From Xenophilus sp. E41 (GTDB lineage Bacteria > Pseudomonadota > Gammaproteobacteria > Burkholderiales > Burkholderiaceae_C), in the NCBI RefSeq assembly GCF_003671765.1, contig NZ_QPIB01000012.1, forward strand, positions 238,758 through 302,757: DNA of 64,000 nt, given 5' to 3'. Numbering within the stretch: the stretch's first letter is position 1; the number at the start of each line of letters is the position of its first letter. The translations under genes were made by a program, and so were the position numbers. Of the stretch, positions 1 to 12,152 are shown one piece after another. Below the pieces are notes generated by a model, which ran no database searches, had not been told where the DNA came from, and saw only the letters and a list, made by a program, of their open reading frames with translations.

Positions 1-399
1 GTGAACATCAACCTGGTGGCGATGTTCATGTGCGCCCAGCATGCCATCCGCCTCATGAAGGCGCAGGACCCGAAGGGGGGCCGCATCATCAACAACGGAT
101 CGCTCTCGGCGCACGCGCCGCGGCCGATGTCGGTGGCCTACACCGCCACCAAGCACGCCGTGACCGGCCTGACCAAGAGCATCTCGCTCGACGGCCGCAA
201 GGACGACATCACGGCCAGCCAGATCGACATCGGCAACGCGCGGACCGAGCTGGCCGCAGGCATGACGAACGGCGAGCCGATGATGAACGTGCAGCACGCC
301 GCCGACGCCGTCCTGCACGTGGCCAACCTGCCCCTGGATGTGAACGTGCAGTTCATGAGCATCATGGCCACCAAGATGCCCTTCGTCGGCCGCGGCTAG
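1..399 (+). CDS. SDR-family oxidoreductase, 3' part only
   Basis: C-terminal 132 residues of a short-chain dehydrogenase/reductase; the N-terminal Rossmann TGxxxGxG segment lies outside the window, so the GTG at base 1 is probably internal. The catalytic YxxxK pair is visible (Tyr47 and Lys51 of the fragment, in YTATK), with an upstream serine-rich NNGSLSAH strand that should supply the catalytic Ser. After the active site comes the usual substrate-loop region ([13 protein letters not shown]). The substrate cannot be told. It stops 124 bp before the convergent ssb stop. Confidence 0.85.
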   Translation: MNINLVAMFMCAQHAIRLMKAQDPKGGRIINNGSLSAHAPRPMSVAYTATKHAVTGLTKSISLDGRKDDITASQIDIGNARTELAAGMTNGEPMMNVQHAADAVLHVANLPLDVNVQFMSIMATKMPFVGRG

Positions 400-523
400 C
401 GCGTCTCACCCGGGACCGGCGCTGTGGCCACGTGATCAGGGGGCTGCCGCGGCGGGCAGTGGGTCGGCAGGCCCCCGCGAGTAACAGAGGCCTTCCTGTC
501 GAACAACGCCCGCGAAGGCGGGG

Positions 524-1054
524 TCAGAAGGGAATGTCGTCGTCCATGTCGTCGAAACCGGTCGACGAACGCTGCGGGGCCGGTGCGGGTGCGCGCGGTG
601 CGGGGGCCCGCGGTGCCGCGGCCGGGGCGCGCGAATAGCCGCCGCCACCGCCGCCGTAGCCACCACCGCCGCCGCCGTACCCGTCGTCGTCGCCGCCGCC
701 GGCGGGCGCGCCCTGGCCCTGACGGCTGCCGAGCATCTGCATCTGGTCGACGCGGATGTCGGTGGCGTACTTCTCGACGCCGTCCTTGTCCTGGTACTTG
801 CGGGTGCGGATCTGGCCCTCGACGTAGATCTGCGAGCCCTTGCGCAGGTACTGCGCGGCGATCTCGGCCAGGCGGCCGTTGAACACGAGGCGGTGCCACT
901 CGGTGGCTTCGCGCATCTCGCCGGACTGCTTGTCCTTCCACTTGTCGGTGGTCGCCAGGGTCACGTTGCAGACCTGGTCGCCGCTGGGAAAGGTGCGGGT
1001 TTCGGGATCGCGGCCGAGGTTGCCGACGAGGATGACTTTGTTGACGGATGCCAT
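524..1054 (-). CDS. ssb: Single-stranded DNA-binding protein
   Basis: 176-residue SSB, which coats ssDNA and recruits replication and repair proteins. The N-terminal OB fold ([20 protein letters not shown] onward, about 1-110) carries the conserved WHR segment and YVEGQ strand. A Gly-rich then Ala/Pro-rich linker follows, and the protein ends in the acidic tip DDDIPF that docks partner proteins. ATG at 1054 is chosen because the family start MASxNKVI begins there; a much longer upstream reading frame in the same phase is antisense to the CLC gene. It is divergent from the CLC gene across 141 bp. In many proteobacteria ssb is divergent from uvrA directly; here a CLC gene lies between them. Confidence 0.97.
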   Translation of the reverse strand: MASVNKVILVGNLGRDPETRTFPSGDQVCNVTLATTDKWKDKQSGEMREATEWHRLVFNGRLAEIAAQYLRKGSQIYVEGQIRTRKYQDKDGVEKYATDIRVDQMQMLGSRQGQGAPAGGGDDDGYGGGGGGYGGGGGGYSRAPAAAPRAPAPRAPAPAPQRSSTGFDDMDDDIPF

Positions 1055-1195
1055 GTGCGCTGCCCCTGATGAATGAGAAGAGAGGAAGGAATCGGAAGAC
1101 GAACCGGTGATTGTGCCCGATGCGCCCGCCGCCGCCGGTCGCGCCGCGGGCCGACACCGGCCGGGTGTGCAGCCCTGCACAATCGACCTTCGCCG

Positions 1196-2590
1196 ATGAA
1201 CCACGAACCGGATTTCTTCGAGAACCTGCGCAGCGAGCTGTCCAGCTGGCGCCTGTGGCTGGACCGCACGATCGTGCTGGGCTATGCCATCTTCGCCGGC
1301 CTCTTCGTGGTCGGCTTCACGGTGGCGGCGGACTGGGCCTTCGGCCTCTTCCGGGCCCTCCACGGCAGCCACGCCTGGCTCGTCCTGCTGTGGACGCCCG
1401 CGCTGACGGCCGGCATCGTGTGGGTGACGCGCCGCTGGTTCCCCGGCGCGGCCGGTTCCGGCATTCCGCAGATCAAGGCCGCGCTCGACCCGGCCCTGCC
1501 GCCCGAGCGGCGTGGGCGCTTCGCCTCGCTGCGCCTCACGCTCGCCAAGGTGGGGCTCGGCGTGGCGGGCTTCGCCGGCGGCCTGTCGATCGGGCGCGAG
1601 GGGCCCTCGGTGCAGGTGGCGGCGGGCGTGATGCAGCACGCCAAACGCTGGCTGTCGCCCAATTCGACGGTCGACACCCGCGCGCTGCTGATCGCCGGCG
1701 GCGCGGCGGGCATCGCGGCGGCCTTCAATGCGCCCCTGGCCGGCGTGGTCTTCGCCATCGAGGAGCTGGCGGGCCGGCTGGAGGCGCGTGCCAGCGGGGT
1801 GATCATCACCGCCATCGTGCTGGCCGGCCTGGTCGCCGTGTCGGCCTTCGGCAACCTCAGCTACTTTGGCGTCATCAAGGTGCCGCGGCTGGGCTGGGAC
1901 ATCCTGGCGCCAGGCCTGCTCGTCGCGCTGCTGGCGGGCGTGGCCGGCGGCCTGTTCGCGCGGCTGATGATCGCCTCGCTCACCGGCGCGCCCCAGCGGC
2001 TCAACCGCTGGCGCGCACGCTGGCCGGTGCGCTTCGCGGCCGCGGGCGGCCTGCTCATCGCGGCGATCGGGCTGGTCACCGGCGGCGTGACCTTCGGCGC
2101 CGGGTCGGAGGCCGTCAAGCAGATGCTGGCCGGCCACGACGAGCTCACGCCGCTCTACACCCTGCTCAAGTTCATCGCCACCTGGGTCACGGCCTGGTGC
2201 GGCGTGCCGGGCGGCATCTTCGCGCCCTCGCTGTCGATCGGCGCGGGCATCGGCGACGGCGTGGCGCACCTGGTCAGCGCCGACCTCGGGCCGGCCCTGA
2301 TCGCGATGGGCATGGCCGGCTTCCTGGCCGCGGTGACGCAGGCGCCGCTCACGGCCTTCATCATCGTCATGGAAATGGTCGACGGCCACTCGATGGTGCT
2401 GAGCCTGATGGCCAGCGCCATGCTGGCCAGCCTGGTGTCGCGCATGATCAGCCGGCCGCTGTACGAGGCGCTGGCGGAGCACATGGTCGCGAACGCGATC
2501 GCGGGGCCGGCCACCCCGGCCGCACCATCGATGGGTGCGGCGCCGCCCGCCGACCCGCCGCCTGCCGGCGAACCCGGGCCGGTGCGCTGA
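1196..2590 (+). CDS. CLC-family chloride channel / H+-coupled antiporter
   Basis: 464-residue multi-pass inner-membrane protein of the ClC family. Selectivity-filter motifs are present: GSGIP (87-91), GREGP (133-137) and a later [18 protein letters not shown] segment, with the hallmark [15 protein letters not shown] helix between them. That helix has Glu at the positions used in transporter-type CLCs, so exchange rather than passive conduction is likely, though not proven. ATG at 1196 (MNHEPDFF) is preferred over an upstream in-frame ATG, whose extension is Arg-rich non-coding-like sequence. No C-terminal CBS domains. It ends 53 bp before uvrA. Confidence 0.9.
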   Translation: MNHEPDFFENLRSELSSWRLWLDRTIVLGYAIFAGLFVVGFTVAADWAFGLFRALHGSHAWLVLLWTPALTAGIVWVTRRWFPGAAGSGIPQIKAALDPALPPERRGRFASLRLTLAKVGLGVAGFAGGLSIGREGPSVQVAAGVMQHAKRWLSPNSTVDTRALLIAGGAAGIAAAFNAPLAGVVFAIEELAGRLEARASGVIITAIVLAGLVAVSAFGNLSYFGVIKVPRLGWDILAPGLLVALLAGVAGGLFARLMIASLTGAPQRLNRWRARWPVRFAAAGGLLIAAIGLVTGGVTFGAGSEAVKQMLAGHDELTPLYTLLKFIATWVTAWCGVPGGIFAPSLSIGAGIGDGVAHLVSADLGPALIAMGMAGFLAAVTQAPLTAFIIVMEMVDGHSMVLSLMASAMLASLVSRMISRPLYEALAEHMVANAIAGPATPAAPSMGAAPPADPPPAGEPGPVR

Positions 2591-2643
2591 AAGGCGCGGC
2601 GGTCTATCATGCCCGGTTGCCCCGCACCGACCGCCTTCCGCCC

Positions 2644-5754
<3,111 letters not shown>

Positions 5755-5763
5755 ATAACTCTG

Positions 5764-5792
5764 TTGATAACCGGTGGGTGGCTTTGTACAAT
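5764..5792 (+). promoter_or_regulatory. Consensus sigma-70 promoter for putative sRNA
   Basis: -35 TTGATA (5764-5769), exactly 17 bp spacer, -10 TACAAT (5787-5792). One mismatch to consensus in each hexamer. It lies just after the uvrA stop and points away from it; no protein-coding start follows on this strand. Confidence 0.75.
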
Positions 5793-5798
5793 GAGTTT

Positions 5799-5916
5799 GC
5801 CGGGAACGAAAATCGGCTCCATGCCGTGTGTGAGCGGGCCTCGGCGCCCGACACCTATATTCCCGGTCACCCTCTATGCGGCCGCTGATCCACCACGGGT
5901 CAGCGGCTTTTTCTTT
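5799..5916 (+). ncRNA. Putative small RNA, about 118 nt
   Basis: Bounded by a near-consensus promoter (5764-5792) and an intrinsic terminator (5881-5916), with no open frame worth translating. The body closes on a 7-bp stem, CCGGGAA (5800-5806) with TTCCCGG (5860-5866), enclosing an inner GC hairpin (GGGC around 5839 with GCCC around 5848). It lacks the 4.5S/SRP GGAAGGAAGC-type loop, does not resemble 6S RNA, and shows no repeated GGA loops of the Rsm type. The transcript end runs antisense into the 3' end of the DUF3800 gene. I do not recognise the family. Confidence 0.6.
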
Positions 5917-6710
5917 GTGTAGTAATTGCCGTAGGCCGCTGCGGTGGTCTCGTCGACGGCGTGGATGACGCCCACCTTGGGCCATATCAAGTCCGCGTAT
6001 CTGCTTTCGTTCCGCTCGAAGTAGCGCTGAATCGCCCAGAGCAAATAGTCCACCGCCTGCAGTGCAGGTTCCGCCCCGGGATTGGACTGCCTCGCCACGA
6101 TGCTTGATGTCACCGGCCGCGCCCATTGGCTCTCGAAACGCACCTTCGCTTTCTCGAGAGCCATCCGAAGAGCAGCCGAGCGATCCGATCTGCCGCGACT
6201 GGCAAAACAAACGTCGACCTCCGGGGTCAGGTGCAGTCTGTTCTTGAACAGCCTCGACACGAGGGAGTCGTACAGCTCGTTGGGGTTGTACCGATAGTTC
6301 GCGTCATGCCGGTTGCGTTGCTGAACGTAGTCGAGCACCCTCAACTTATCGCGCACTACCGCAAAGAACTTCAACTCGTGGCGCGCAAGCACCTTGTAGA
6401 CCTCCCGCCTAACCTCCGGCAGGTCATCTTTCGCATGAAACGCGATCGCGGTCTTTCGACGTTCCGGCTGCATCGAGGGGACGCCTCGAAAATACGGGTC
6501 CGCCAGCAACTGGCGCCGCAATGCATCCAGGTCTTCGCCCAAAGCAGCTGGATCGGCAGCTTCCATCGCGCCGAGGATGAAATATCGGGAGCATCCATCC
6601 TGCCCAGGAAGCGCTCGGCCCCGGGCATCGAATATGACGGGGTCTCCCGCTTCGTCGACATAGCAACTCCGGCGCGCGGTTTTTCCGCCGGTGAGATCAA
6701 TTTCGCTCAT
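5874..6710 (-). CDS. DUF3800 domain protein
   Basis: 278 residues. It opens with the family-typical YVDEAGD motif and later has an FHAKDD segment and the QAVDYLLWAIQRYFER helix usual near the C-terminus of DUF3800 proteins. The biochemical role is unknown; family members often sit in variable genomic regions. Base composition is visibly more AT-rich than the neighbours. Its last codons lie in an intrinsic terminator of the opposite strand, which suggests insertion against the end of the sRNA gene. Start at 6710 (MSEIDLTG) is uncertain because the GGAG is only about 2 nt from the ATG. About 200 bp without a recognisable gene separate it from the next gene. Confidence 0.8.
   Translation of the reverse strand: MSEIDLTGGKTARRSCYVDEAGDPVIFDARGRALPGQDGCSRYFILGAMEAADPAALGEDLDALRRQLLADPYFRGVPSMQPERRKTAIAFHAKDDLPEVRREVYKVLARHELKFFAVVRDKLRVLDYVQQRNRHDANYRYNPNELYDSLVSRLFKNRLHLTPEVDVCFASRGRSDRSAALRMALEKAKVRFESQWARPVTSSIVARQSNPGAEPALQAVDYLLWAIQRYFERNESRYADLIWPKVGVIHAVDETTAAAYGNYYTKKKPLTRGGSAAA
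5881..5916 (+). terminator. Rho-independent terminator
   Basis: Perfect 8-bp stem GCCGCTGA (5881-5888) / TCAGCGGC (5900-5907), 11-nt loop, then TTTTTCTTT (5908-5916). It would end the putative sRNA and any uvrA read-through. On the other strand it encodes the KKKPLTRGG tail of the DUF3800 protein. Confidence 0.8.
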
Positions 6711-6910
6711 CCCTCCGCCCCGATTTCTTCAAGTGATCGACAGGCAAGGGCCATCGTGCACTGGTGGCCAAGCACAACCTCCTCCCCAACGACCCGGCCT
6801 CGGATTGTGCCGCGATCACTCTCACCCAACCACGGAGCTCGGGGTCATCGCAATGGCACGCTCCAGCATCTGCACAGAGGTGCAGCGGCGCGTTCCAAGG
6901 ACCAGCGCCC

Positions 6911-8041
6911 TCAGCGCTGCCCGATCCGCGCGTCGGGTCCGAACACGTTCTTGAAGTTGCGCGGCTGCGAACGCCAGTACTGCGGCGGCGCCTGCACGTT
7001 GGCGCCCAGTTCGGCGGCAGCGCGCCAGGGCCAATGCGGCTCGAACAGGATGGCGCGGGCGATGGCGACGAAGTCCGCCTTTCCCTCGGCGACGATGGCT
7101 TCGGCCTGTGCGGGCTCGGTGATCAAGCCGACGGCGATGGTCGGCAGGCCGCAGCTCGCACGGATGCGCTCGGCGAACGGCACCTGGTAGTTCGGCCCGA
7201 GCCCGATCTTCTGGCGCGGCGACACCCCGCCCGACGAGACATGGATGAAGTCCGCACCCCGCGCCTCGAGCGCCCGCGCGAAGGCGATGCTCTGCTCGAC
7301 CGTCCAGCTCTCGGCGTCGGCCTCGCCTTCGAGCCAGTCGGTGGCCGAGAGCCGCACGCCCACGGCGACGTGCGACGACACCGCCGCGCGAACCGCCTCG
7401 AACACCTCCAGCGGAAAGCGCATGCGCTTCTCCAGCGAGCCGCCGTAAGCGTCGGTGCGCCGGTTGGCGACGGGCGACAGGAACTGGTGCAGCAGGTAGC
7501 CGTGCGCCGCATGCAGCTCGATCGACTGCAGCCCCAGCCGTTCGGCGCGCTTCGCCGCCTGCACGAAGGCGGCCTTCACGCGCGCGAGACCAGCGCCGTC
7601 GAGCGCGAGCGGCGGCGGCTCGCCCGGTGCATGCGGCAGCGCGGAGGGCGCGTAGGTGTCCCAGGCGCCCTCCTCTTGCGTGAGGCTGGCCCCCCCGTGC
7701 CACGGCACATGGCTCGATGCCTTGCGGCCCGCATGGCCGAGCTGGATGCCGATGGGCATCGACGAATGGCGCCGCAGCGCGGCCAGCACCCGCGCCAGTG
7801 CGGCCTCGTTGTCGTCGCTGTACAGCCCCAGGTCGCCGGGCGTGATGCGCCCGGCTTCTTCGACCGCGGTGGCTTCGATGACGAGCAACCCCGCCCCCGA
7901 CAGCGCGAGCTGGCCCAGGTGGATGAGGTGCCAGTCGCCGGCGTTGCCGTCCTCGGCGGAGTACTGGCACATGGGCGCGATGACGATGCGGTTGGGCAGC
8001 GTCAGCGGGCCGAGCGCACGTTCTGAAAAGAGGGTGCTCAC
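6911..8041 (-). CDS. NADH:flavin oxidoreductase, old yellow enzyme (YqjM-like)
   Basis: 376-residue FMN TIM-barrel ene-reductase that reduces activated C=C bonds with NAD(P)H. The substrate-binding His pair appears in ELHAAHGYLLHQF (His177, His180), and APMCQYS places a Cys at 25, the position that tunes flavin potential in the YqjM class, marking this as the thermophilic-like/xenobiotic reductase branch. It is a single gene; upstream at 8098-8107 is the palindrome CGTTATAACG, which could be a -10 element or operator. It is not obviously linked to the tau-like importer beyond it. Confidence 0.93.
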   Translation of the reverse strand: MSTLFSERALGPLTLPNRIVIAPMCQYSAEDGNAGDWHLIHLGQLALSGAGLLVIEATAVEEAGRITPGDLGLYSDDNEAALARVLAALRRHSSMPIGIQLGHAGRKASSHVPWHGGASLTQEEGAWDTYAPSALPHAPGEPPPLALDGAGLARVKAAFVQAAKRAERLGLQSIELHAAHGYLLHQFLSPVANRRTDAYGGSLEKRMRFPLEVFEAVRAAVSSHVAVGVRLSATDWLEGEADAESWTVEQSIAFARALEARGADFIHVSSGGVSPRQKIGLGPNYQVPFAERIRASCGLPTIAVGLITEPAQAEAIVAEGKADFVAIARAILFEPHWPWRAAAELGANVQAPPQYWRSQPRNFKNVFGPDARIGQR

Positions 8042-8159
8042 GGTGGAAGTCCTTGCAGACCTGCTCGGACCGGGAAGCCGGCGGGCAGTCTGCGGTCCGT
8101 TATAACGAGAACATGCCTGCGCTGCAGCTTCAAACCAGAAAGGCCTGCCGCGCCCGCTG

Positions 8160-8200
8160 ATTCTGCGCGAGCAGCTATCAATTCAGCAGCAGACAGCCGA
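8160..8200. repeat. Possible degenerate Comamonadaceae intergenic repeat
   Basis: An AT-richer stretch with GCAGCTATCAATTCAGCAGC in the 179-bp gap between the reductase and the permease. It resembles a GCAGCTATCAA...AGTAGCA-type intergenic motif that I remember from Acidovorax-like genomes. Only one copy is seen here, so this rests on recollection. Confidence 0.3.
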
Positions 8201-8220
8201 TGCGCCCGCAGCGACTCCAC

Positions 8221-9117
8221 TCACATCCGCCCCTTCCAAGGCACCAGCCACCCCTCGATGCGCCGCATCAGCAAGTCGAACAGCAGCGCCACGATGCCGA
8301 TGACGATGATGCCCATCACCACCACGTCGGTGCGCAGGAAGTTGCTGGCGTTGAGCACCAGTTGGCCCAGCCCTGCGGTCGCGGCCACCATCTCGGCCGC
8401 GACCAGCGTGGTCCAGCCGAAGCCGATGGCGATGCGCATGCCGGTGAGGATGTCGGGCAGCGCGGCCGGCAGCACGACGTGGCGCACCACCTGCCAGCGG
8501 CTCGCGCCCAGCGAGAGCGCGGCGTTGATCTGTTCGCTGCCCACCGACTTCACGCCGGCGCGGGCCGCCACGGCCAGCGGCGCGAAGCAGGCCAGGTAGA
8601 TCAGCACCACCTTCGAGGTCTCCTCGATGCCGAACCAGATGATCACCAGCGGCAGGTAGGCCAGCGGCGGCAGCGGGCGGTAGAACTCGATGATGGGGTC
8701 GAACACGCCGCGCAGCACGCGCGAGGTGCCCATGAGGATGCCGACCGGGATGGCCGTGATGCAGGCCAGCGCGAAGGCGCCGAACACGCGCCCCAGGCTC
8801 CACAGGAAGTGCTCCAGCAGCGGCTTGCCGCCCTGGCCCTGGCCTTTCACGGCGGCGACGAAGGCGTCCCACACCGAGGCGGGCGAAGGCAGCACCAGCG
8901 GCGGCAGCCAGGCCAGTGCCGCGGCGGCCCACCAGAGCACGCACAGCGCGATGACCGTGGCGATGCTGATGGCCGTGGTGCTGCCCTCGCCGGGGCGGCG
9001 GTGGCCGCGGACCTTGCGGGCGGACGGCCCGGCGGTGACCGGCGGATGGGTGTGCAATGCGGCAGGCGTGGCGGACACTGTTTGGCCGGCCACCATCGGC
9101 GAGGCTGGACTGCTCAT
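8221..9117 (-). CDS. tauC: ABC transporter permease, taurine/sulfonate type
   Basis: 298-residue inner-membrane permease (BPD_transp_1). The EAA coupling loop is seen as NAALSLGASRWQVVRHVVLPAALPDILTG, and hydrophobic segments flank it. The ATG at 9117 is chosen over 9171 because GAGGG stands about 10 nt upstream and it starts 13 bp after the ATPase stop, as expected in an operon. The N-terminal 50 residues are Pro/Ala-rich and look cytosolic. Works with the ATPase (9131-9925) and receptor (9951-10967). SsuC is an alternative assignment; no tauD or ssuD is in the window. Confidence 0.85.
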   Translation of the reverse strand: MSSPASPMVAGQTVSATPAALHTHPPVTAGPSARKVRGHRRPGEGSTTAISIATVIALCVLWWAAAALAWLPPLVLPSPASVWDAFVAAVKGQGQGGKPLLEHFLWSLGRVFGAFALACITAIPVGILMGTSRVLRGVFDPIIEFYRPLPPLAYLPLVIIWFGIEETSKVVLIYLACFAPLAVAARAGVKSVGSEQINAALSLGASRWQVVRHVVLPAALPDILTGMRIAIGFGWTTLVAAEMVAATAGLGQLVLNASNFLRTDVVVMGIIVIGIVALLFDLLMRRIEGWLVPWKGRM

Positions 9118-9130
9118 GGCGTGGCTACCC

Positions 9131-9925
9131 TCAATGCGCGGCCGCCGCACCGGCGCCCGCGTGGATGGCATCGATCACCTCTTCGCGCAGGCGGATGAAT
9201 TCCGGCTGCGACTTGATGGCGCGCGCATTGCCGCCGGCCACGTACTGGCGGCCGAAGTCGAGCTCGTAGCGCCGCGACACGCGGCCGGGCGACGGCGTCA
9301 TCACGATCAGCTGCGTGGCCAGGAAGAGCGCCTCCTCCACGTCGTGCGTGATGAAGAAGACGAGCTTCTTCTCCCGCGCCCAGATCTGCAGCACCGACTC
9401 CTGCACCTGCTCGCGCGTGAGCGAATCCAGCGCGCCGAAGGGCTCGTCCATCAGCAGCATGGCCGGGTTGGAGGCCAGCGCGCGCGCGATGCCCACGCGC
9501 TGCTGCTGCCCGCCGGAGAGCTGGTAGACCGCCTGCGTCGCGTAGCGCTTCAGCCCGACGGCGCGGACCTGCTTCATCGCCTCGGCATGCCGCTCGGCCT
9601 TGCCCACGCCGCGCATCTTCAGCCCGAAGGCCACGTTGTCGATGACGTTGAGCCAGGGCATGAGCGCATGCTTCTGGAACACGACACCGCGGTCGGCCCC
9701 GGGCCCCTCGACCTGACGGCCGTTGACGAAGATGTAGCCCTCGCTCGGCGCCATGAAGCCGGCGATGGACGACAGCAGCGTGGTCTTGCCGCAGCCCGAA
9801 GCGCCGACGGCGACCACGAACTCGCCGGCTGCGAAGCTCAGGTCCACCTTCTGCAGCGCCACCACGTCCTGCCCGTTGTCGCCGGCGTAGGTCACACCGA
9901 CGCTCTCGATGCGCAATCCCTGCAT
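9131..9925 (-). CDS. tauB: ABC transporter ATPase, taurine/sulfonate type
   Basis: 264-residue ATPase of the NrtD/SsuB/TauB group. Walker [10 protein letters not shown] (41-49), signature LSGGQ (136-140), Walker B LLMDEP (157-162), switch His in [10 protein letters not shown]. The [12 protein letters not shown]-loop sequence is typical of this group. It lies between receptor and permease genes, all on the minus strand with short gaps, so one operon. Confidence 0.92.
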   Translation of the reverse strand: MQGLRIESVGVTYAGDNGQDVVALQKVDLSFAAGEFVVAVGASGCGKTTLLSSIAGFMAPSEGYIFVNGRQVEGPGADRGVVFQKHALMPWLNVIDNVAFGLKMRGVGKAERHAEAMKQVRAVGLKRYATQAVYQLSGGQQQRVGIARALASNPAMLLMDEPFGALDSLTREQVQESVLQIWAREKKLVFFITHDVEEALFLATQLIVMTPSPGRVSRRYELDFGRQYVAGGNARAIKSQPEFIRLREEVIDAIHAGAGAAAAH

Positions 9926-9950
9926 GTGCGTCCTCGCGCGCCGCGGGTCG

Positions 9951-10967
9951 TCAGGGCGCGGCCACGGCCTTGGCCGCGTACGCCGGGTTCACGCCCACGC
10001 TGTAGTCGGGCAGCACGTTGCCGATGGTGCCCTGGGTCTTGAGGAAGGCGGCGGTGGCCGCCAGCGACTGGGCGGCACCGCCGTTGGCACCGCCACCCAG
10101 CCAGGTGGCCGAGGCCTGCTCCGCCGGCGGCACGAAGCGGTACAGCGCCATCGCGGCCGGCACGTCGGCCTCGGTGGCGCCCGTGACCTGCGCCACCGCC
10201 TTCACCTGCGGCGAGCCCACGCTCCATTGCGCCTTGCCGGCCGTGTAGCTGGCGTCGGCCTTGGCGATGGCCGACAGGAACTTCACCATGAAGTCGGCGT
10301 TCGACGCCGCCCAGGCCTTGTTGGCGATGATGCCGTCGAAGGTCGCCTTGCCGGTCTGCTGCGCGATCTGGCCCGAGCTGATGATCTGCTTGCCGCTGGC
10401 CTTGACCTTGGACAGCACCGGGTCCCAGACGAAGGTGGCGTCGATGTCGCCCCGCTCCCAGGCGGCGGCGATCTCGGGCGGTCGCATGTTGAGGATCTTC
10501 ACCTGCGCGGGGTCGACCTTGGCCGCCTCCAGCGCCACCAGCGTGTGGAAGTGCGTGGTCGAGGTGAAGGGCACGCCGATCTTCTTGCCCTTGAGGTCGG
10601 CCAGGCTGTTCACGCCCGAGCCGTTGCGCGCCACCATGGCCTCGGCGTCGTTGATGTTGTCGAGGATCCAGACCAGCTCCACCGGCAGGCCCTGGGACAG
10701 CGCGGACGCCACGGGTGCGGAGCCCGCCTCGCCGATCTGCACCTGGCCCGAGGCCATGGCGCGGATCACGTCGCCGCCACCGGCGAACTTGCGGAAGTTG
10801 ATCTTGTAGCCCGTGCTCTTCTCGATCTCGCCCGTGACCTGCGCATAGCGCCAGGGCACCACCATGTCCTGGTGGGCGATGGTGACCTCCCTGGTCTGGG
10901 CCTGTGCGCCGAAGGCGAGGGCGGCGAGCAGCGCGGTGGCCGCGATGCGGGGAGCGAACGTCGTCAT
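9951..10967 (-). CDS. tauA: Sulfonate/taurine ABC substrate-binding protein
   Basis: 338-residue periplasmic receptor with a cleavable signal peptide ([23 protein letters not shown]). The mature start [18 protein letters not shown] and the segment [26 protein letters not shown] are TauA-like. ATG at 10967 is fixed by GGAGG five bases upstream (complement of 10973-10977); the longer in-frame extension lacks coding character. First gene of tauABC; the taurine assignment is by resemblance, and other sulfonates are possible. Copy 1 of the structured repeat lies about 190 bp upstream. Confidence 0.87.
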   Translation of the reverse strand: MTTFAPRIAATALLAALAFGAQAQTREVTIAHQDMVVPWRYAQVTGEIEKSTGYKINFRKFAGGGDVIRAMASGQVQIGEAGSAPVASALSQGLPVELVWILDNINDAEAMVARNGSGVNSLADLKGKKIGVPFTSTTHFHTLVALEAAKVDPAQVKILNMRPPEIAAAWERGDIDATFVWDPVLSKVKASGKQIISSGQIAQQTGKATFDGIIANKAWAASNADFMVKFLSAIAKADASYTAGKAQWSVGSPQVKAVAQVTGATEADVPAAMALYRFVPPAEQASATWLGGGANGGAAQSLAATAAFLKTQGTIGNVLPDYSVGVNPAYAAKAVAAP

Positions 10968-11157
10968 GGAAACCTCCAGCGAAACGGTTGATGGATCGAT
11001 GCCCCGCACTCTGCGGCGCGGACCGGGCGCCACCAAGTGCCAGCGCCGCGCGATCGCTGGAGCCAGCACGCGCAGGCCGGCACCCGGCTGGTGCAAGCGG
11101 CCTGGCGCGCAGGCGCCTACGGCACCGGATCGGCGCGCCGTCGAGGCGCGCAACCCA

Positions 11158-11224
11158 AAGTGCAATCGGCCGGTGGGCCACGCTGGGCGGGCGCTGCAGC
11201 CAAATTCGTCACATCCGTTACGAA
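11158..11224 (+). repeat. Structured intergenic repeat, copy 1
   Basis: Begins AAGTGCAATCGGCC (11158-11171), has GGGCGCTGCAGCC in the middle and ends with the imperfect palindrome TTCGTCACATCCGTTACGAA (11205-11224). The same order of parts occurs at 33984-34048 and 46425-46490. This copy is the most degenerate: the 5' arm of the central inverted repeat is lost. Confidence 0.7.
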
Positions 11225-11385
11225 TAGCTCCGGCGCGTTTCGGGACACGGCGGCGGATTCTGCTCGGACGCCCTCCCCGCGCGAACGACGCTTTTCGCGC
11301 CAGCTCATGCGGGAAACGACCGGATGCCGGCCGTGCTCTTCAGCCGCGATGCGCGACACGCCCGCGGTGGCAGGAAGGCACGCGC

Positions 11386-11402
11386 CATTCCTCGCCGGAA
11401 TG
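11386..11402 (+). promoter_or_regulatory. Candidate LysR-type operator before GST gene
   Basis: Inverted repeat CATTCC-TCGCC-GGAATG. It fits a T-N11-A box and is nearly identical, including flanks GCGC and CG, to 14188-14204 before the peroxiredoxin operon. Confidence 0.45.
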
Positions 11403-11481
11403 CGGTCTATCACCGGGGCCTGCCTTCCTCACGAGGACGCGGCGGCCGACAGTCACCGGCTTTCATCCTGCGCTTCAGCCA

Positions 11482-12111
11482 ATGCTCCACATCTACGCTT
11501 TCTCCACACCCAACAGCATCAAGGTTCCCATCGCCCTCGAAGAGACGGGGCTGGAATATCGACTCCACGCCGTCAACACCAAGGCCGGCGATCAGCGGAC
11601 CGATGCATTCAAGGCCCTGAATCCCAACGCCAAGGTGCCCGTCCTCGTCGATGACTCCACGGGGACGGCGCCGTTCGTGCTGACCGAGTCGGCGGCCATC
11701 CTCGTCCATCTGGCGGAGCGAAGCGGACGCCTTCTTCCAAGTGATCCCACCGCGCGCGCACGCGTCTTCGAACAACTCTTCTTCCACGCTTCGGCTCTGA
11801 GTCCGGCGTTCGGGCAGTCGGGGTACTTCCAAAAGCTTGCACCAGAGAAGCTGCCCGCCGCGATCGCGCGCTTCGGCGACGAAGCCAGGCGCGTCATGCG
11901 TGTGCTCGACGACGTGCTTGCCGATCGCACCTACGTCGCCGGCGAAGCCTATTCGATCGCGGACATCGCCCACTTCGGCTGGCTCTGGCGCCGGGCCTTT
12001 CCCGGCATCGAGCTCGAAGAGACGCCCCACGTGAAGCGCTGGTACGACGCGATGGCCGAGCGTCCTGCCGTGATCAAGGCGATCGCGGCGGTGGAAGGCC
12101 TCGTCCCGTGA
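11482..12111 (+). CDS. Glutathione S-transferase family protein
   Basis: 209 residues with an N-terminal thioredoxin-like domain (about 1-85) and an all-helical C-terminal domain. The N-terminal TPNSIKVPIALEE and the LVHLAERSGRLLP segment with ESAAI (glutathione-binding ES pair) are typical of the bacterial Nu/YfcG-like group. It probably performs thiol reduction or glutathione conjugation in the cytosol. ATG at 11482 opens the family-typical MLHIYAFST; the upstream extension is not coding-like. It is followed directly by a DMT exporter, so the pair may detoxify and export. Confidence 0.9.
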   Translation: MLHIYAFSTPNSIKVPIALEETGLEYRLHAVNTKAGDQRTDAFKALNPNAKVPVLVDDSTGTAPFVLTESAAILVHLAERSGRLLPSDPTARARVFEQLFFHASALSPAFGQSGYFQKLAPEKLPAAIARFGDEARRVMRVLDDVLADRTYVAGEAYSIADIAHFGWLWRRAFPGIELEETPHVKRWYDAMAERPAVIKAIAAVEGLVP

Positions 12112-12152
12112 TCGGGCGTAGCACCGCGGGCCTTGAGGCGGGAGCACGACTC

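Larger units (their letters stand above)
10968..11481. other. 514-bp divergent intergenic region
   Basis: No gene is supported between tauA and the GST gene. It holds a copy of the AAGTGCAATCGGC repeat (11158-11224) and an inverted repeat CATTCC-TCGCC-GGAATG (11386-11402) placed 80 bp before the GST start. Short Arg/Pro-rich frames here look non-coding. Confidence 0.7.

Noticed and set aside
1055-1195. Possible LexA box for ssb or uvrA
   Set aside because: No CTG-N10-CAG palindrome of good quality was seen in the ssb/CLC gap or before uvrA.
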